NCBI RefSeq assembly: GCF_003704105.1
Contig: NZ_QUOQ01000007.1
Span: forward strand, 163,707 to 227,706
Direction of reading: 5' to 3'
Length of the DNA: 64,000 nt
Source of the DNA: Brevundimonas lutea
GTDB lineage: Bacteria; Pseudomonadota; Alphaproteobacteria; Caulobacterales; Caulobacteraceae
Under the pieces are notes generated by a model that worked only from the letters and a program-made list of their open reading frames with translations, had not been told where the DNA came from and searched no databases. Below are positions 1-8,575 of the stretch, one piece after another (position 1 is the first letter of the stretch; the number at the start of each line of letters is the position of its first letter). The position numbers were made by a program, and so were the translations under genes.

Positions 1-293
1 TGCAGGCCCGAGCCGCACATCTTATTGACGGTGACCGCCTCGACCGAGCGCGGCAGGCCGGCGCCGAGCGCCGCCTGGCGGGCGGGCGCCTGACCCAGGC
101 CCGCGGGCAGGACGCAACCCATGTAGATCTGCTCGACCTTGTCAGGGTCCAGTCCGGCCCGCTCGACCGCCGCCTTCACCGCCGTCGCGCCCAGCTCGGT
201 GGCCTTCACCGAGGCGAACACGCCCTGGAAGCCGCCCATGGGGGTGCGGGCGAAGGAGCAGATGACGACGGGGTCGGTGCTGGCGTCGGTCAT
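1..293 (-). CDS. Acetyl-CoA acetyltransferase (thiolase), N-terminal part
   Basis: The first 97 residues of a thiolase are encoded here and the rest lies beyond the window edge. The translation starts [20 protein letters not shown] and reaches NKMCGSGLQ at the edge; this Cys is the nucleophile that forms the acyl-enzyme intermediate in the thiolase family. The RTPMG(G/K)F start of the fold and the GQAPARQAA stretch are also typical. Biosynthetic thiolases condense two acetyl-CoA to acetoacetyl-CoA; degradative ones run the reverse reaction, and the visible part cannot tell them apart. The ATG at 293-291 is the only reasonable start. It is followed (in the same direction as the neighbouring efflux operon) by no visible linkage to that operon. 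Confidence 0.9.
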   Translation of the reverse strand, partial: MTDASTDPVVICSFARTPMGGFQGVFASVKATELGATAVKAAVERAGLDPDKVEQIYMGCVLPAGLGQAPARQAALGAGLPRSVEAVTVNKMCGSGL

Positions 294-364
294 GAGGCGG
301 TCTCTTGGGCGGCTGAAGGGCTAGGGCCGCTAGATCGTGCCTCCCGTCCGCGAAGGCAAGCCGG

Positions 365-1840
365 TCAGACCGCCGGCGCCTCCGTCCAGCCTCCGGCCAG
401 GGCCTTGAACAGGGCGATCTGATAGGTCGTCACCAGGGCGTCCGAGCTGGCCAACTGGGCGTCGGCGGCGGCCAGGGTGCGCTCGGCGTCCAGCACCGGC
501 AGGAAGCTGTCGGCGCCGGCATCGAAACGCAGCCGCGACAGGCGCACCGCAGTCGCGGCCTCGTCCCGGGCGGCCTGAAGCGCGGCGCGGCGATCCAGTT
601 CGCGGGCGTAGGTGGCCAGCGCCGTCTCGGTTTCCTGCAGGGCGACCAGCACCGTCTGATCGAAGGTGGCCAGCGCCGCGTCGGACAGGGCGCCGGCCTG
701 TTCGATCCGCGCCCGGGCGGCGAAGACGTTCGGGAACGACCAGCTGATCAGCGGCCCGACCGAAAAGCGGAAGGACCCGTCGTCGCCCAGGTCGCCGGCG
801 TCCAGAGCCGTCGATCCCACCGAGCCGCCAAGGGAGATACGCGGGAAGAGGTCGGCGGTGGCCACGTTCACCCGCGCCGCGGCGGCGGCGAGGTCGCGCT
901 CGGCGCGGGCCACGTCGGGTCGACGCGCCAGCAGCTGGGCGCCGTCACCGACCGGGATCGGCTGGGTCAGCTGCGGCGGGCGGGCGCAGGCGCGGGCGGC
1001 CTGACTGGCCTCGGCGGGAGTGACCCCGGTCAGGGTGGCCAGGCGGAACAGCGCGCCGTCGCGCTGGGCCACCAGGGGCGGCAGCGCGGCCCGACTCGAT
1101 TGCAGCGCCGAACGGGCGCGGGCCACGTCCAGGCCATTGCCCGAGCCGGCGTCGAGCAGGGTCTGGGTCAGGCGCGCGGTGTCGGCCTGCAGTTCGATGG
1201 TGCGCTCGGCGACGGCGATCTGGGCGTTCGACGAGCAGGCGTCGGCATAGGCCCGCGCGGTCTCGGCCGCGACCGTGACCCGCACCACGTCCAGCGCCGC
1301 CGCCACCGCGTCGGCGTCGGCCTGGGCGGCGCGGATCGAAGCGCCGACCCGGCCGAACAGGTCGATCTCATAGGCGACGTCCAGTCCGACGTCATAGACC
1401 TCGGTCTCGTCCAGAGGCTCGCCGGTCGTCGGCTGGCCCGGAATGCTGAACGACGAGCTCGACTGGCGGCCGTAGGTCACCCCCGCGCTGGTGGTGGTGG
1501 TCGGCAGCCGGGCGGTCCGCGCCTGGCTCAGGGCCGCGCGAACGGCGCGCAGATTGGCCTCGGCCGCCTCCAGCTCATTGTTCTCGGCGAGCGCCTGCAA
1601 CACCAGGGCGTCCAGCGCCGGGTCGGCGTAGAGACGCCACCAGTCGTCGCGGGCTTCGGCGGTGGTGATGGCCGGCGTCTCGGTGGCGAACCCCTCGGTT
1701 CCGACGAAGGCGCCAGTTCCGCTGGGAGGCACAGTCGGAACCGGCGGCTTGGGGCCCACCGCGCAGGCGGCGAGCAGGGCCGCGGCCGACACGGCCAGCA
1801 GGGTCGGGCGCGCGGCCCGTGTCGACGGAATGCGGATCAT
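365..1840 (-). CDS. Outer-membrane channel lipoprotein of RND efflux system (OprM/NodT family)
   Basis: This 491-residue protein is the outer-membrane exit duct of a tripartite drug efflux pump. It begins with a lipoprotein signal peptide whose lipobox LLAAC places the lipidated Cys at residue 26. The two TolC-type repeats are visible, with the typical DWW..(Y)ADPALDALV motif near the start of the mature part and long Ala/Leu-rich helices. Start choice: the reading frame is open further upstream, but ATG 1840 overlaps the stop of the pump gene by 4 bp (ATGA), a standard coupling, and is followed at once by the signal peptide. It is the third gene of the efflux operon. Family assignment is firm; the substrate is unknown. 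Confidence 0.95.
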   Translation of the reverse strand: MIRIPSTRAARPTLLAVSAAALLAACAVGPKPPVPTVPPSGTGAFVGTEGFATETPAITTAEARDDWWRLYADPALDALVLQALAENNELEAAEANLRAVRAALSQARTARLPTTTTSAGVTYGRQSSSSFSIPGQPTTGEPLDETEVYDVGLDVAYEIDLFGRVGASIRAAQADADAVAAALDVVRVTVAAETARAYADACSSNAQIAVAERTIELQADTARLTQTLLDAGSGNGLDVARARSALQSSRAALPPLVAQRDGALFRLATLTGVTPAEASQAARACARPPQLTQPIPVGDGAQLLARRPDVARAERDLAAAAARVNVATADLFPRISLGGSVGSTALDAGDLGDDGSFRFSVGPLISWSFPNVFAARARIEQAGALSDAALATFDQTVLVALQETETALATYARELDRRAALQAARDEAATAVRLSRLRFDAGADSFLPVLDAERTLAAADAQLASSDALVTTYQIALFKALAGGWTEAPAV

Positions 1841-4800
1841 CGGGTCTCTCCCACCGGCTGATCGTCGGCGGATTCGTGCGGCGGCAGGCCGTAGCTGGTC
1901 GGGATGTGACGCTCCTTCTCCGGCGCCTTGGGCATCTTGCCGGCGAGCCAGCGACAGACGACGTAGAACACCGGGGTGAAGATCAGGCCGAAGAAGGTCA
2001 CGCCCAGCATGCCCGACACCACGGCGGTGCCCAGCGACTGGCGCATTTCGGCGCCCGGACCCGTCGCCAGCATCAGCGGCATCACGCCGAAGATGAAGGC
2101 GAAGGAGGTCATCAGGATCGGCCGCAGGCGGGTGCGCGCGGCGCGGACGGCGGCGTCGAAGCGGTTGAGGCCGTCGTTCTCCTCGGCCTGTTTGGCGAAC
2201 TCCACGATCAGAATGGCGTTCTTGGCCGCCAGGGCGATCAGCACCACCAGTCCGACCTGGACCAGGATGTTGTTGTCCAGCCCGGCCAGATTGACCCCGA
2301 TCATCGCCGCCAGGATGCACATCGGCACGATCAGCACGACCGCCAGCGGCAGGGTCAGCGCCTCGTACTGAGCCGCCAGCACCAGGAAGACGAAGATGAC
2401 CGCCATCAGGAACACCAGGCTAGCGCCGCCCGCCGACTGCTTCTCCTGCAGGGCCAGGCCGGTCCACTCGAAGCTGAATCCGTCGGGCAGGGTCTGGGCG
2501 GCCATGCCCTCCATGATCTCCAGCGCCTCGCCGGACGACACGCCGGGCGCGGCCTGCCCCTGCAGCGACGCCGCCGGGAACAGGTTGTAGCGCACGATCC
2601 TGGACGGTCCGGAATCGTCCCTGAGGGTCGCGATCGAGCCCAGCGGCACCATCGCGCCGGAGGCCGAGCGGGTCTTCAGATTGGCGATGTCGGCCAGGTC
2701 GTCGCGCGCCGTCGGCTCCGCCTGGGCGGTCACCCGGAAGGTGCGGCCGAGCAGGTTGAAGTCATTGATGTAGGACGAGCCGAGATAGACCCCCAGCGTC
2801 GAGAAGACGTCGTTGGGCTGGACCCCCATCATCAGCGCCCGGTCGCGATCGACGTCGGCGGTGATGCGCGGCGAGCCGGTGTTGTAGGTCGAGAACACCT
2901 GCTGCACGTCGGTGGGCGCCTGGGCGGCGGCGCCCATCATGGCGAAGGTGGCCCCCTCCAGCGCGCGATAGCCGCCGCCGGAGGTGTCCTGGATCATCAT
3001 CTCGAAGCCGTTGCCCGTTCCGAGACCCTGGACGGCCGGGGGGGCGATGACGAAGATCTGCGCCTCCTCGATGCCCGAGGTGGCGCCGGTGATGGCGCCG
3101 GCCAGGGAGGCGGCGGTCAGCTCGGCGCTCTCGCGATCGGCGAACTCGTCCAGGCGCACGAAGATGGTCGCGGCGTTGGAGCCGAACGAGAAGCTGGTGC
3201 CGTCCAGGCCGGCGAAGGCCACGGTGCCGTCGACGCCCTCGGTCTGGCTGATCACCTCATAGGCGCGCTCCATCACCGCCTCGGTGCGGGCCAGAGACGA
3301 GCCCGGCGGCAGTTGGACCACGCCGATCAGCGTGCCCTGGTCCTGATCGGGAATGAACCCTGTCGGGGTGTCGATCACCCGCCAGGCGGTTACGGCCAGA
3401 AGGCCGGCGTAGACCACCAGCATGATGGTCACCATCCGCACCAGGCGTCCGGTCAGGCGGCCATAGCGGTCCGACAGCCAGTCGAAGCCCTGGTTGAACT
3501 TGCGGCCGGCCCAGCCGAGCCGATAGGCGACCTCGCCGATCGGGCCCTTCTTGCGCGTGCCGTCATGCGGCTTGTGCGGCTTGAGCAGCAGGGCCGCCAT
3601 GGCCGGCGACAAGGTCAGCGACACCAAGAGCGACACCGCCGAGGCCGTGGCGATGACCACCGCGAACTCGCGATAGAAGATGCCGGGAATGCCGGGCACG
3701 AACATGGTCGGCACGAACACCGAGATCAGCACCAGGCCGATGGCGATCAGCGCGCCGGACACCTCCTGCATGGAGCGGTGGGCGGCCTCCTTGGGCGTCA
3801 ACCCCTCGCGGATGTAGCGCTCGACGTTCTCGACCACGACGATGGCGTCGTCGACCACGATGCCGACGGCCAGGACCAGGGCGAACAGGCTCAGCGAGTT
3901 GATCGAGAAGCCCAGCGCCAGTTGCACCGCGAAGGTCGCCACCAGCGCCACCGGGATGGCCACGATGGGAATGATGGCGGCCCGCCAAGTCTGCAGGAAC
4001 ACCACGACCACGATGACGACCAGGAAGATCGCCTCGATCAGCGTGTGCTGAACCGACTCGACCGAGGCCGCGACGAACTCCGTGGGATTGTAGGGGACCG
4101 AGATGGCCATGCCCTGGGGCAGTTCGGCCTCGACGGCGGCGATCTCGTCCAGCACGCGGCCGGCGGTTCCGAGCGCATTGGCGCCCGGCTGCTGGATCAC
4201 GGCGATGCCGACGCCGCGCTGGCCGTCGAAATAGCCGTTGATGCCGTAGTCCTGGGCGCCCAGCTCGACGCGGGCGACGTCGCGCACGCGGGTGACGCGC
4301 CCCTCGGCGTCGGTCTTGATCACGACGTCGGCGAACTGTTCCGGCGTATCGAGGCGACCCTGGACCTGCACCGGCAGTTGGAAGGCCGCGGCGCTGGTGG
4401 CGAAGGGCGGCTGGCCGATGGCGCCTGCGGCTGCCTGGACGTTCTGGGCCCGCAGGGCGTTGACGATGTCTGGGCCGGTCATGCCGCGCGCGGCGGCCTT
4501 GGCCGGGTCGATCCAGACCCGCATGGAGTAGTTGCCGCCGCCGAACACCTGGACGTTGCCGACGCCCTCGAGGCGCAGCAGACGGTCCCGCAGCTGGGAG
4601 TTGGCGTAGTTGCCGACGTAGTCGTTATCCAGGCTCTGATCCGGCGAGGTCAGGCCGATGATCATCAGGAAGCCGGATTCCTGCTTGTTCACCGTGACGC
4701 CGATCTGGCGCACCTGCTCGGGCAGGCGCGGCTCGGCCAGGGCGACGCGATTCTGCACCAGCACCTGGGCCGCATCCAGGTCGGTGCCCGGCTGGAAGGT

Positions 4801-5082
4801 CACGGTGATTCCGACCGTGCCGTCCGAGGTCGAGGACGAGGACAGATACAGCATGCCCTCGACGCCGTTGACCTCCTGCTCGATCGGGGCGGCGACGGTC
4901 TCGGCCACGGTCTCGGCCGAGGCGCCCGGATAGGCGGTGTTGATCGTGATCGTCGGCGGCGCGATCTCCGGATACTGCGACAGCGGCAGCAGCGGATAGG
5001 CGAAGACGCCGATCAGGGTGATGAACACCGCGATCACGGCCGCGAAGATCGGCCGGTCGATGAAGAAGCGGGAAATGTTCAT
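1837..5082 (-). CDS. RND multidrug efflux pump, inner-membrane permease (HAE1/AcrB-MexB type)
   Basis: A 1081-residue inner-membrane proton/drug antiporter of the hydrophobe/amphiphile efflux family. It starts MNISRFFIDRPIFAAVIAVF, the standard first transmembrane helix. The TM4 motif VGIVVDDAIVVVENVERYI carries the paired aspartates of the proton relay, and the C-terminal half has the matching AAKNAILIVEFAK segment. Length is slightly above the usual 1040-1050 residues because of a hydrophilic C-terminal tail. It lies 17 bp after the adaptor gene and overlaps the outer-membrane channel gene by 4 bp, so the three form one operon. Specificity cannot be deduced from sequence alone. Confidence 0.97.
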   Translation of the reverse strand: MNISRFFIDRPIFAAVIAVFITLIGVFAYPLLPLSQYPEIAPPTITINTAYPGASAETVAETVAAPIEQEVNGVEGMLYLSSSSTSDGTVGITVTFQPGTDLDAAQVLVQNRVALAEPRLPEQVRQIGVTVNKQESGFLMIIGLTSPDQSLDNDYVGNYANSQLRDRLLRLEGVGNVQVFGGGNYSMRVWIDPAKAAARGMTGPDIVNALRAQNVQAAAGAIGQPPFATSAAAFQLPVQVQGRLDTPEQFADVVIKTDAEGRVTRVRDVARVELGAQDYGINGYFDGQRGVGIAVIQQPGANALGTAGRVLDEIAAVEAELPQGMAISVPYNPTEFVAASVESVQHTLIEAIFLVVIVVVVFLQTWRAAIIPIVAIPVALVATFAVQLALGFSINSLSLFALVLAVGIVVDDAIVVVENVERYIREGLTPKEAAHRSMQEVSGALIAIGLVLISVFVPTMFVPGIPGIFYREFAVVIATASAVSLLVSLTLSPAMAALLLKPHKPHDGTRKKGPIGEVAYRLGWAGRKFNQGFDWLSDRYGRLTGRLVRMVTIMLVVYAGLLAVTAWRVIDTPTGFIPDQDQGTLIGVVQLPPGSSLARTEAVMERAYEVISQTEGVDGTVAFAGLDGTSFSFGSNAATIFVRLDEFADRESAELTAASLAGAITGATSGIEEAQIFVIAPPAVQGLGTGNGFEMMIQDTSGGGYRALEGATFAMMGAAAQAPTDVQQVFSTYNTGSPRITADVDRDRALMMGVQPNDVFSTLGVYLGSSYINDFNLLGRTFRVTAQAEPTARDDLADIANLKTRSASGAMVPLGSIATLRDDSGPSRIVRYNLFPAASLQGQAAPGVSSGEALEIMEGMAAQTLPDGFSFEWTGLALQEKQSAGGASLVFLMAVIFVFLVLAAQYEALTLPLAVVLIVPMCILAAMIGVNLAGLDNNILVQVGLVVLIALAAKNAILIVEFAKQAEENDGLNRFDAAVRAARTRLRPILMTSFAFIFGVMPLMLATGPGAEMRQSLGTAVVSGMLGVTFFGLIFTPVFYVVCRWLAGKMPKAPEKERHIPTSYGLPPHESADDQPVGETR

Positions 5083-5099
5083 GATTCAGGGGTCCGCGC

Positions 5100-6299
5100 T
5101 CAGTCGCCCGACGCCAGGGCGCCGGTGAAACTGGCGCTCGACGCGGGAGCGGCCTGGGTGACGGGCTGCGGCGTTTCCTGGGCGACGGGCTGGATCCGGC
5201 CGTTCTGGGCCTGCACCTTCACGCCAGGCTGCTGCACGCGCTGCAGGCCGGAAATGACCACGCGATCGTTGGCGGAAAGGCCGGAGCGGATCACGCGCAG
5301 ACCCTGGACCACCGGGCCCAGCTGGACCGGCTTGGGCGCGACCGAGCCGTCGGCGGCGACCACGTAGACCACCCGGCGGGCGGCGTCGGTCGCAATGGCG
5401 GCGTCGGGCACCAGCATGGCCTGATAGCTGCCGGACCCGGCCAGCCGGCCCTGGCCGAACATGCCGGGCTTCAGGAAGCCGTCGGCATTGGGAACCACGG
5501 CCCGCAACCGCACCACCCCGGAGGCGGGGTCGATGGCGTTGTCGGTGAAGTCGAGCGTGCCGGTGCGCGAATATTCCGCCTCGTCCTGCAGCCGCACCTG
5601 GATCGGCGCGGCGCCTTCGCGGGCCTGGCGCTGGTACTTCAGCAGCACCGCCTCGGAGCCCTCGAACACGAAATGGATCGGGCTGGAGGACACGATGGTG
5701 GTCAGGATGTCGCCTGCCGACGAGCCGCCGGCGACGACATTGCCGGGGTCGATCCGCCGGTCCGACACGCGGCCCGAGATCGGGGCGGTGACGCGGGTGA
5801 ACTCAAGCTCGAGCTGACGCGCGCGGATGGCGGCGTTGGCCGAGGCCACGGCCGCCTCGGCCTGTTCGACGGCGCCGCGGCGCGTATCGGCCTCGGCCTG
5901 GCTGATGGCCTGGCTGGACAACAGGGTCTCGGCGCGGGTCAGTTCCGACTGGGCCAGGCTGAGCTGGGCCTGGGCCTGGCTCAGCTGGGCCCGCGCGGCG
6001 TTGAGCGCCGCCTGGGCCGGGCGAGGATCGAGGGTGAACAGCAATTGGCCGCGACGCACATAGTCGCCGTCCGAGAAGTGGACGTTCTGGATGTAGCCGC
6101 CGGCGCGGGCGCGGACGTCGACCGTCTGGGGGGCCTCGAAACGACCGGAGAAATCGTCCCACTCCTCGACCTGCTGGACCAGGGGCGTGGCCACGGTGAC
6201 CTGGGGCGCGGGCGGGGCGCCGCCTTCGGCCGGGCGCGAGCAGCCCTGCAGGGCCACGACGCCCAGCGCCGTCGCCACAGCGATCATCAGCTTGCGCAT
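5100..6299 (-). CDS. RND efflux periplasmic adaptor subunit (AcrA/MexA type)
   Basis: A 399-residue membrane-fusion protein that bridges pump and outer-membrane channel. The N-terminal signal ends in the lipobox LQGC (Cys20), so it is probably anchored to the inner membrane by lipid. The lipoyl half-motif around GYIQNVHFSDGDYVRRGQLLF, the heptad-rich alpha-hairpin (AQLSQAQAQLSLAQSELTRAETL) and the second lipoyl half with TAPISGRVSDR occur in order. The C-terminus is Gln/Pro/Ala rich. First gene of the efflux operon, transcribed away from the TetR gene through the shared operator region 6374-6430. Confidence 0.96.
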   Translation of the reverse strand: MRKLMIAVATALGVVALQGCSRPAEGGAPPAPQVTVATPLVQQVEEWDDFSGRFEAPQTVDVRARAGGYIQNVHFSDGDYVRRGQLLFTLDPRPAQAALNAARAQLSQAQAQLSLAQSELTRAETLLSSQAISQAEADTRRGAVEQAEAAVASANAAIRARQLELEFTRVTAPISGRVSDRRIDPGNVVAGGSSAGDILTTIVSSSPIHFVFEGSEAVLLKYQRQAREGAAPIQVRLQDEAEYSRTGTLDFTDNAIDPASGVVRLRAVVPNADGFLKPGMFGQGRLAGSGSYQAMLVPDAAIATDAARRVVYVVAADGSVAPKPVQLGPVVQGLRVIRSGLSANDRVVISGLQRVQQPGVKVQAQNGRIQPVAQETPQPVTQAAPASSASFTGALASGD

Positions 6300-6373
6300 T
6301 CGCGCGTCTCCGTCGTCTGGGGAACCTTGGGGAGGAACCGGGGTGTGCGGGCCGTCATGAAGAGTCGCGGCCC

Positions 6374-6390
6374 TGTCATCAGGCGATGAC
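6374..6390. promoter_or_regulatory. Operator-like site 1 for the TetR regulator
   Basis: The site contains the inverted repeat GTCATC-aggc-GATGAC (6375-6380 and 6385-6390). Read on the + strand it is TGTCATCAGGCGATGAC, which shares 13 of 17 positions with site 2 read on the other strand (both begin TGTCATCAG and end TGAC). Its right end touches the -10 element (6390-6395) of the efflux operon promoter, so a bound repressor would block it. Assignment to the adjacent TetR protein is inference from position. Confidence 0.6.
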
Positions 6391-6417
6391 TTGTATCGCA
6401 GGCGCGAAGGTTGTCAA
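6390..6417 (-). promoter_or_regulatory. Probable sigma-70 promoter of the RND efflux operon
   Basis: On the minus strand a consensus -35 TTGACA (6417-6412) is followed after 16 bp by TACAAG (6395-6390), four of six matches to the -10 consensus. It points to the adaptor gene, about 90 bp away, and is flanked by both operator-like sites. Confidence 0.55.
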
Positions 6418-6430
6418 CAGCTGATGACAA
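6411..6430. promoter_or_regulatory. Operator-like site 2 for the TetR regulator, overlapping divergent -35 elements
   Basis: A perfect inverted repeat TTGTCA-N8-TGACAA. On the minus strand it reads TGTCATCAG then TGTTGAC, matching site 1. It covers the -35 of the efflux promoter (6412-6417) and a possible tetR promoter on the + strand, TTGTCA (6411-6416) with CATAAG (6434-6439) after 17 bp. This arrangement would let one repressor control both directions. Confidence 0.6.
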
Positions 6431-6479
6431 GTCCATAAGGGTCGCAAGGTCATTAACTCTCGGACAGGAAACGCCGCCC

Positions 6480-7055
6480 TTGAGGCCCTGCTATCCGCGG
6501 CCGCGCAACGCCGAAGCCACGCGCGCCGACATCCTGCTCACCGCTCGCAAGCGGTTCGCCCGCGACGGCTACGACGAGGTCGGGCTGCGCGACATCGCGC
6601 GTGAGGTCGGTGTGGATGCCGCCCTGATCAGCCGCTATTTCGGATCCAAGGAGGATCTGTTCCTCCAGGTCATGCAAAGCTGCGACAACGGCGAGGGCTT
6701 CATGCTGGGCGATCGCGCCACCTGGGGTCGGCGCATCGCCGAACAGGTGATGACCAAGCCCAAGCCCGAATCCAAGATGGACAGCCTGCCGATCATGCTG
6801 CGCTCGCTCGGCTCGGCAAAGGCGATGGAGATCATCGGCCGGTCGAGCGACGAGCGGTTCTTTCGCCCCCTGATCGAATGGATGGGTGGCAAGGACGCCG
6901 AGGTCCGCGCCCGCCTGGCCGCCAGCGTGGTTATGGGCGTGGCCATGGGCAAGGAGATCACCGGCGGCCTGCCGCTGGACGACGACGCCAAGGCGCGGTT
7001 CACCACCCGCTTCGCCCGCCTGCTGCAGTCGCTGCTCGACGACGAGGACTGCTGA
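6480..7055 (+). CDS. TetR/AcrR family transcriptional regulator of the adjacent efflux operon
   Basis: A 191-residue TetR-type repressor. The helix-turn-helix lies near the N-terminus: ADILLTARKRFARDGYDE, then LRDIAREVGVDAALISRYFG and SKEDLF, all characteristic of the family. The C-terminal part is the ligand-binding region and is not recognisably specific. I chose TTG 6480 because GGACAGGAA lies 8-12 bases upstream and because the alternative TTG 6411 would put operator site 2 inside the coding region. The divergent position next to the RND operon and the duplicated palindromes suggest local repression relieved by a pump substrate. Confidence 0.9.
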   Translation: MRPCYPRPRNAEATRADILLTARKRFARDGYDEVGLRDIAREVGVDAALISRYFGSKEDLFLQVMQSCDNGEGFMLGDRATWGRRIAEQVMTKPKPESKMDSLPIMLRSLGSAKAMEIIGRSSDERFFRPLIEWMGGKDAEVRARLAASVVMGVAMGKEITGGLPLDDDAKARFTTRFARLLQSLLDDEDC

Positions 7056-7062
7056 GCCGGGG

Positions 7063-7761
7063 TCAGTGCCCGCCGTCGGGATAGGGGCTGGTGACCTCCA
7101 GAGCGATCATGCCCGGCAGCGCCTCACCCAGACCCGCGAGGATGAACTGGATCGCCAGGGCGCACAGGATCAGGCCCAGCACCCGCACCACGATCGCCAT
7201 GCCGACCTCGCCCAGCAGCCGGTGGATCGGGCCGGTCAGGGCGAAGATGGCGAAGGTCACCACGCCGGCCGCCAGGATCGCCGCCATGCCGGCGACCGTG
7301 CCCTGGTAGCCGATAGCCTGGGCCTCACCCGCCTGGATGATGATGGTCGAGATCGCGCCGGGCCCGATCATCAGAGGCATGGCGAAGGGCACCACCAGCC
7401 GCTGAAACCGCCGTCGCGCATAGCCGCGCACGTCGCCGGCGTCCTTCAGCGCGTCGGGGTCGGCGAAGCTCTCCAGAAAATTCTCCCGCGCCATATCGAG
7501 ACCCAGCAGCAGCAGGAGGATGCCACCGGCGATACGGAATGCCGCCAGCGAGATGCCGAAGAATTCCAGCAGCCCCAGACCGGTGAAAAAGAAGAAGCTG
7601 AGGAAGACGACGACGAACAGGCACAGCAGGGCGCTGACCCCGCGCCGCTGAGCGCCCGAGGCGCCGGCCGTGGCCGCCGCGAAGATCGGAATGTTGCCGA
7701 TCGGGTCGATCAGGGCGAACAGCGCCACGAACAGGTTGACCCCCAGGTCGACGGCGTTCAT
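7063..7761 (-). CDS. MarC family integral membrane protein
   Basis: A 232-residue membrane protein of the MarC/UPF0056 family with about six hydrophobic segments. The N-terminal FVALFALIDPIGNIPIF and the central PFAMPLMIGPGAISTIII stretches are family hallmarks and form the two repeated halves. MarC was once linked to multiple antibiotic resistance, but its transport role is unproven. It converges on the TetR gene with an 8-bp gap and is divergent from pyrF (78 bp between starts), so regulation with either is doubtful. Confidence 0.92.
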   Translation of the reverse strand: MNAVDLGVNLFVALFALIDPIGNIPIFAAATAGASGAQRRGVSALLCLFVVVFLSFFFFTGLGLLEFFGISLAAFRIAGGILLLLLGLDMARENFLESFADPDALKDAGDVRGYARRRFQRLVVPFAMPLMIGPGAISTIIIQAGEAQAIGYQGTVAGMAAILAAGVVTFAIFALTGPIHRLLGEVGMAIVVRVLGLILCALAIQFILAGLGEALPGMIALEVTSPYPDGGH

Positions 7762-7839
7762 CTGGACCCCCGGCGCGACCGCACCCCGCGTGCGTGCTTC
7801 GATTATGGCTCTGCTTAGCCGTTCGCCGGGAGATCGTCG

Positions 7840-8571
7840 ATGACCGAAACCGTGACAGCCGATCCACGCCTGATCGTCGGGCTGGACCTGCCGTCGGTTG
7901 ATGCGGCCGAGGCCATGACCGAGCGGCTCGACGGCGTGATCACCTCATGGAAGGTCGGGCTGACCCTGCTGGCCCGGCCAGGTGGCGTCGCGTTCGCCCA
8001 CCGGCTGCGCGAACGCGGCTGCCAGGTCTTTCAGGACTGGAAGCTGCACGACATCGGGGCCCAGGTCGAAGGCGCCGCCCGCGCCGTCGCCGAGGGCGGC
8101 TGCGACTGGCTGACGGTCCACGCCGAACCGCAGGTGATGCGCGCGGCGATCGCCGGGCGTGGCGATCATCCGACCGCCCTTCTGGCCGTCACGGTCCTGA
8201 CCAGCCTGTCCGACGCGGATCTGGCCGAGATCGGTTACGCCCATACCGCCTCCGACCTCGTGGCGCGCCGCGTGCGCCAGGCGTTGGAAGCCGGCGTCGA
8301 CGGCGTCGTCTCCAGCCCGCTCGAAGCCGCCCGCGCCCGCGCCCTGGCCACCGAGGCCGGCCGGCCGGATTTCCTGGTGGTCACCCCCGGCGTGCGCCCC
8401 GCCGGCGCCGAGGTCGGCGACCAGCAGCGGGTCGCGACGCCCGCCAAGGCGCTCCAGTCCGGGGCCAGCCATCTGGTCGTCGCCCGCCCCATCGTCGCTG
8501 CCGCCGATCCGAAAGCGGCGGCGGAGGCCATCGTGCGCGAGATGGCGACCGCCGCGCTTCGAAGGGCCTGA
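7840..8571 (+). CDS. pyrF: Orotidine 5'-phosphate decarboxylase
   Basis: Converts OMP to UMP, the last step of de novo pyrimidine synthesis in the cytoplasm. The 243-residue TIM barrel has the catalytic tetrad motif DWKLHDI with Asp66, Lys68 and Asp71, preceded by the substrate-binding KVGLTLL strand and followed by the C-terminal phosphate-binding TPGVRP and ARPI loops. Length fits the bacterial type I enzyme (about 230-245 residues). The gene stands alone, ending 4 bp from the convergent flavoprotein gene. Confidence 0.97.
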   Translation: MTETVTADPRLIVGLDLPSVDAAEAMTERLDGVITSWKVGLTLLARPGGVAFAHRLRERGCQVFQDWKLHDIGAQVEGAARAVAEGGCDWLTVHAEPQVMRAAIAGRGDHPTALLAVTVLTSLSDADLAEIGYAHTASDLVARRVRQALEAGVDGVVSSPLEAARARALATEAGRPDFLVVTPGVRPAGAEVGDQQRVATPAKALQSGASHLVVARPIVAAADPKAAAEAIVREMATAALRRA

Positions 8572-8575
8572 GCGA

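Noticed and set aside
1819..5367. 1182-codon open frame antisense to the RND pump gene
   Set aside because: Its translation is His/Gln/Asp/Arg-rich without any domain, and the opposite strand encodes an unmistakable RND pump. Long antisense frames are expected from third-position GC bias.
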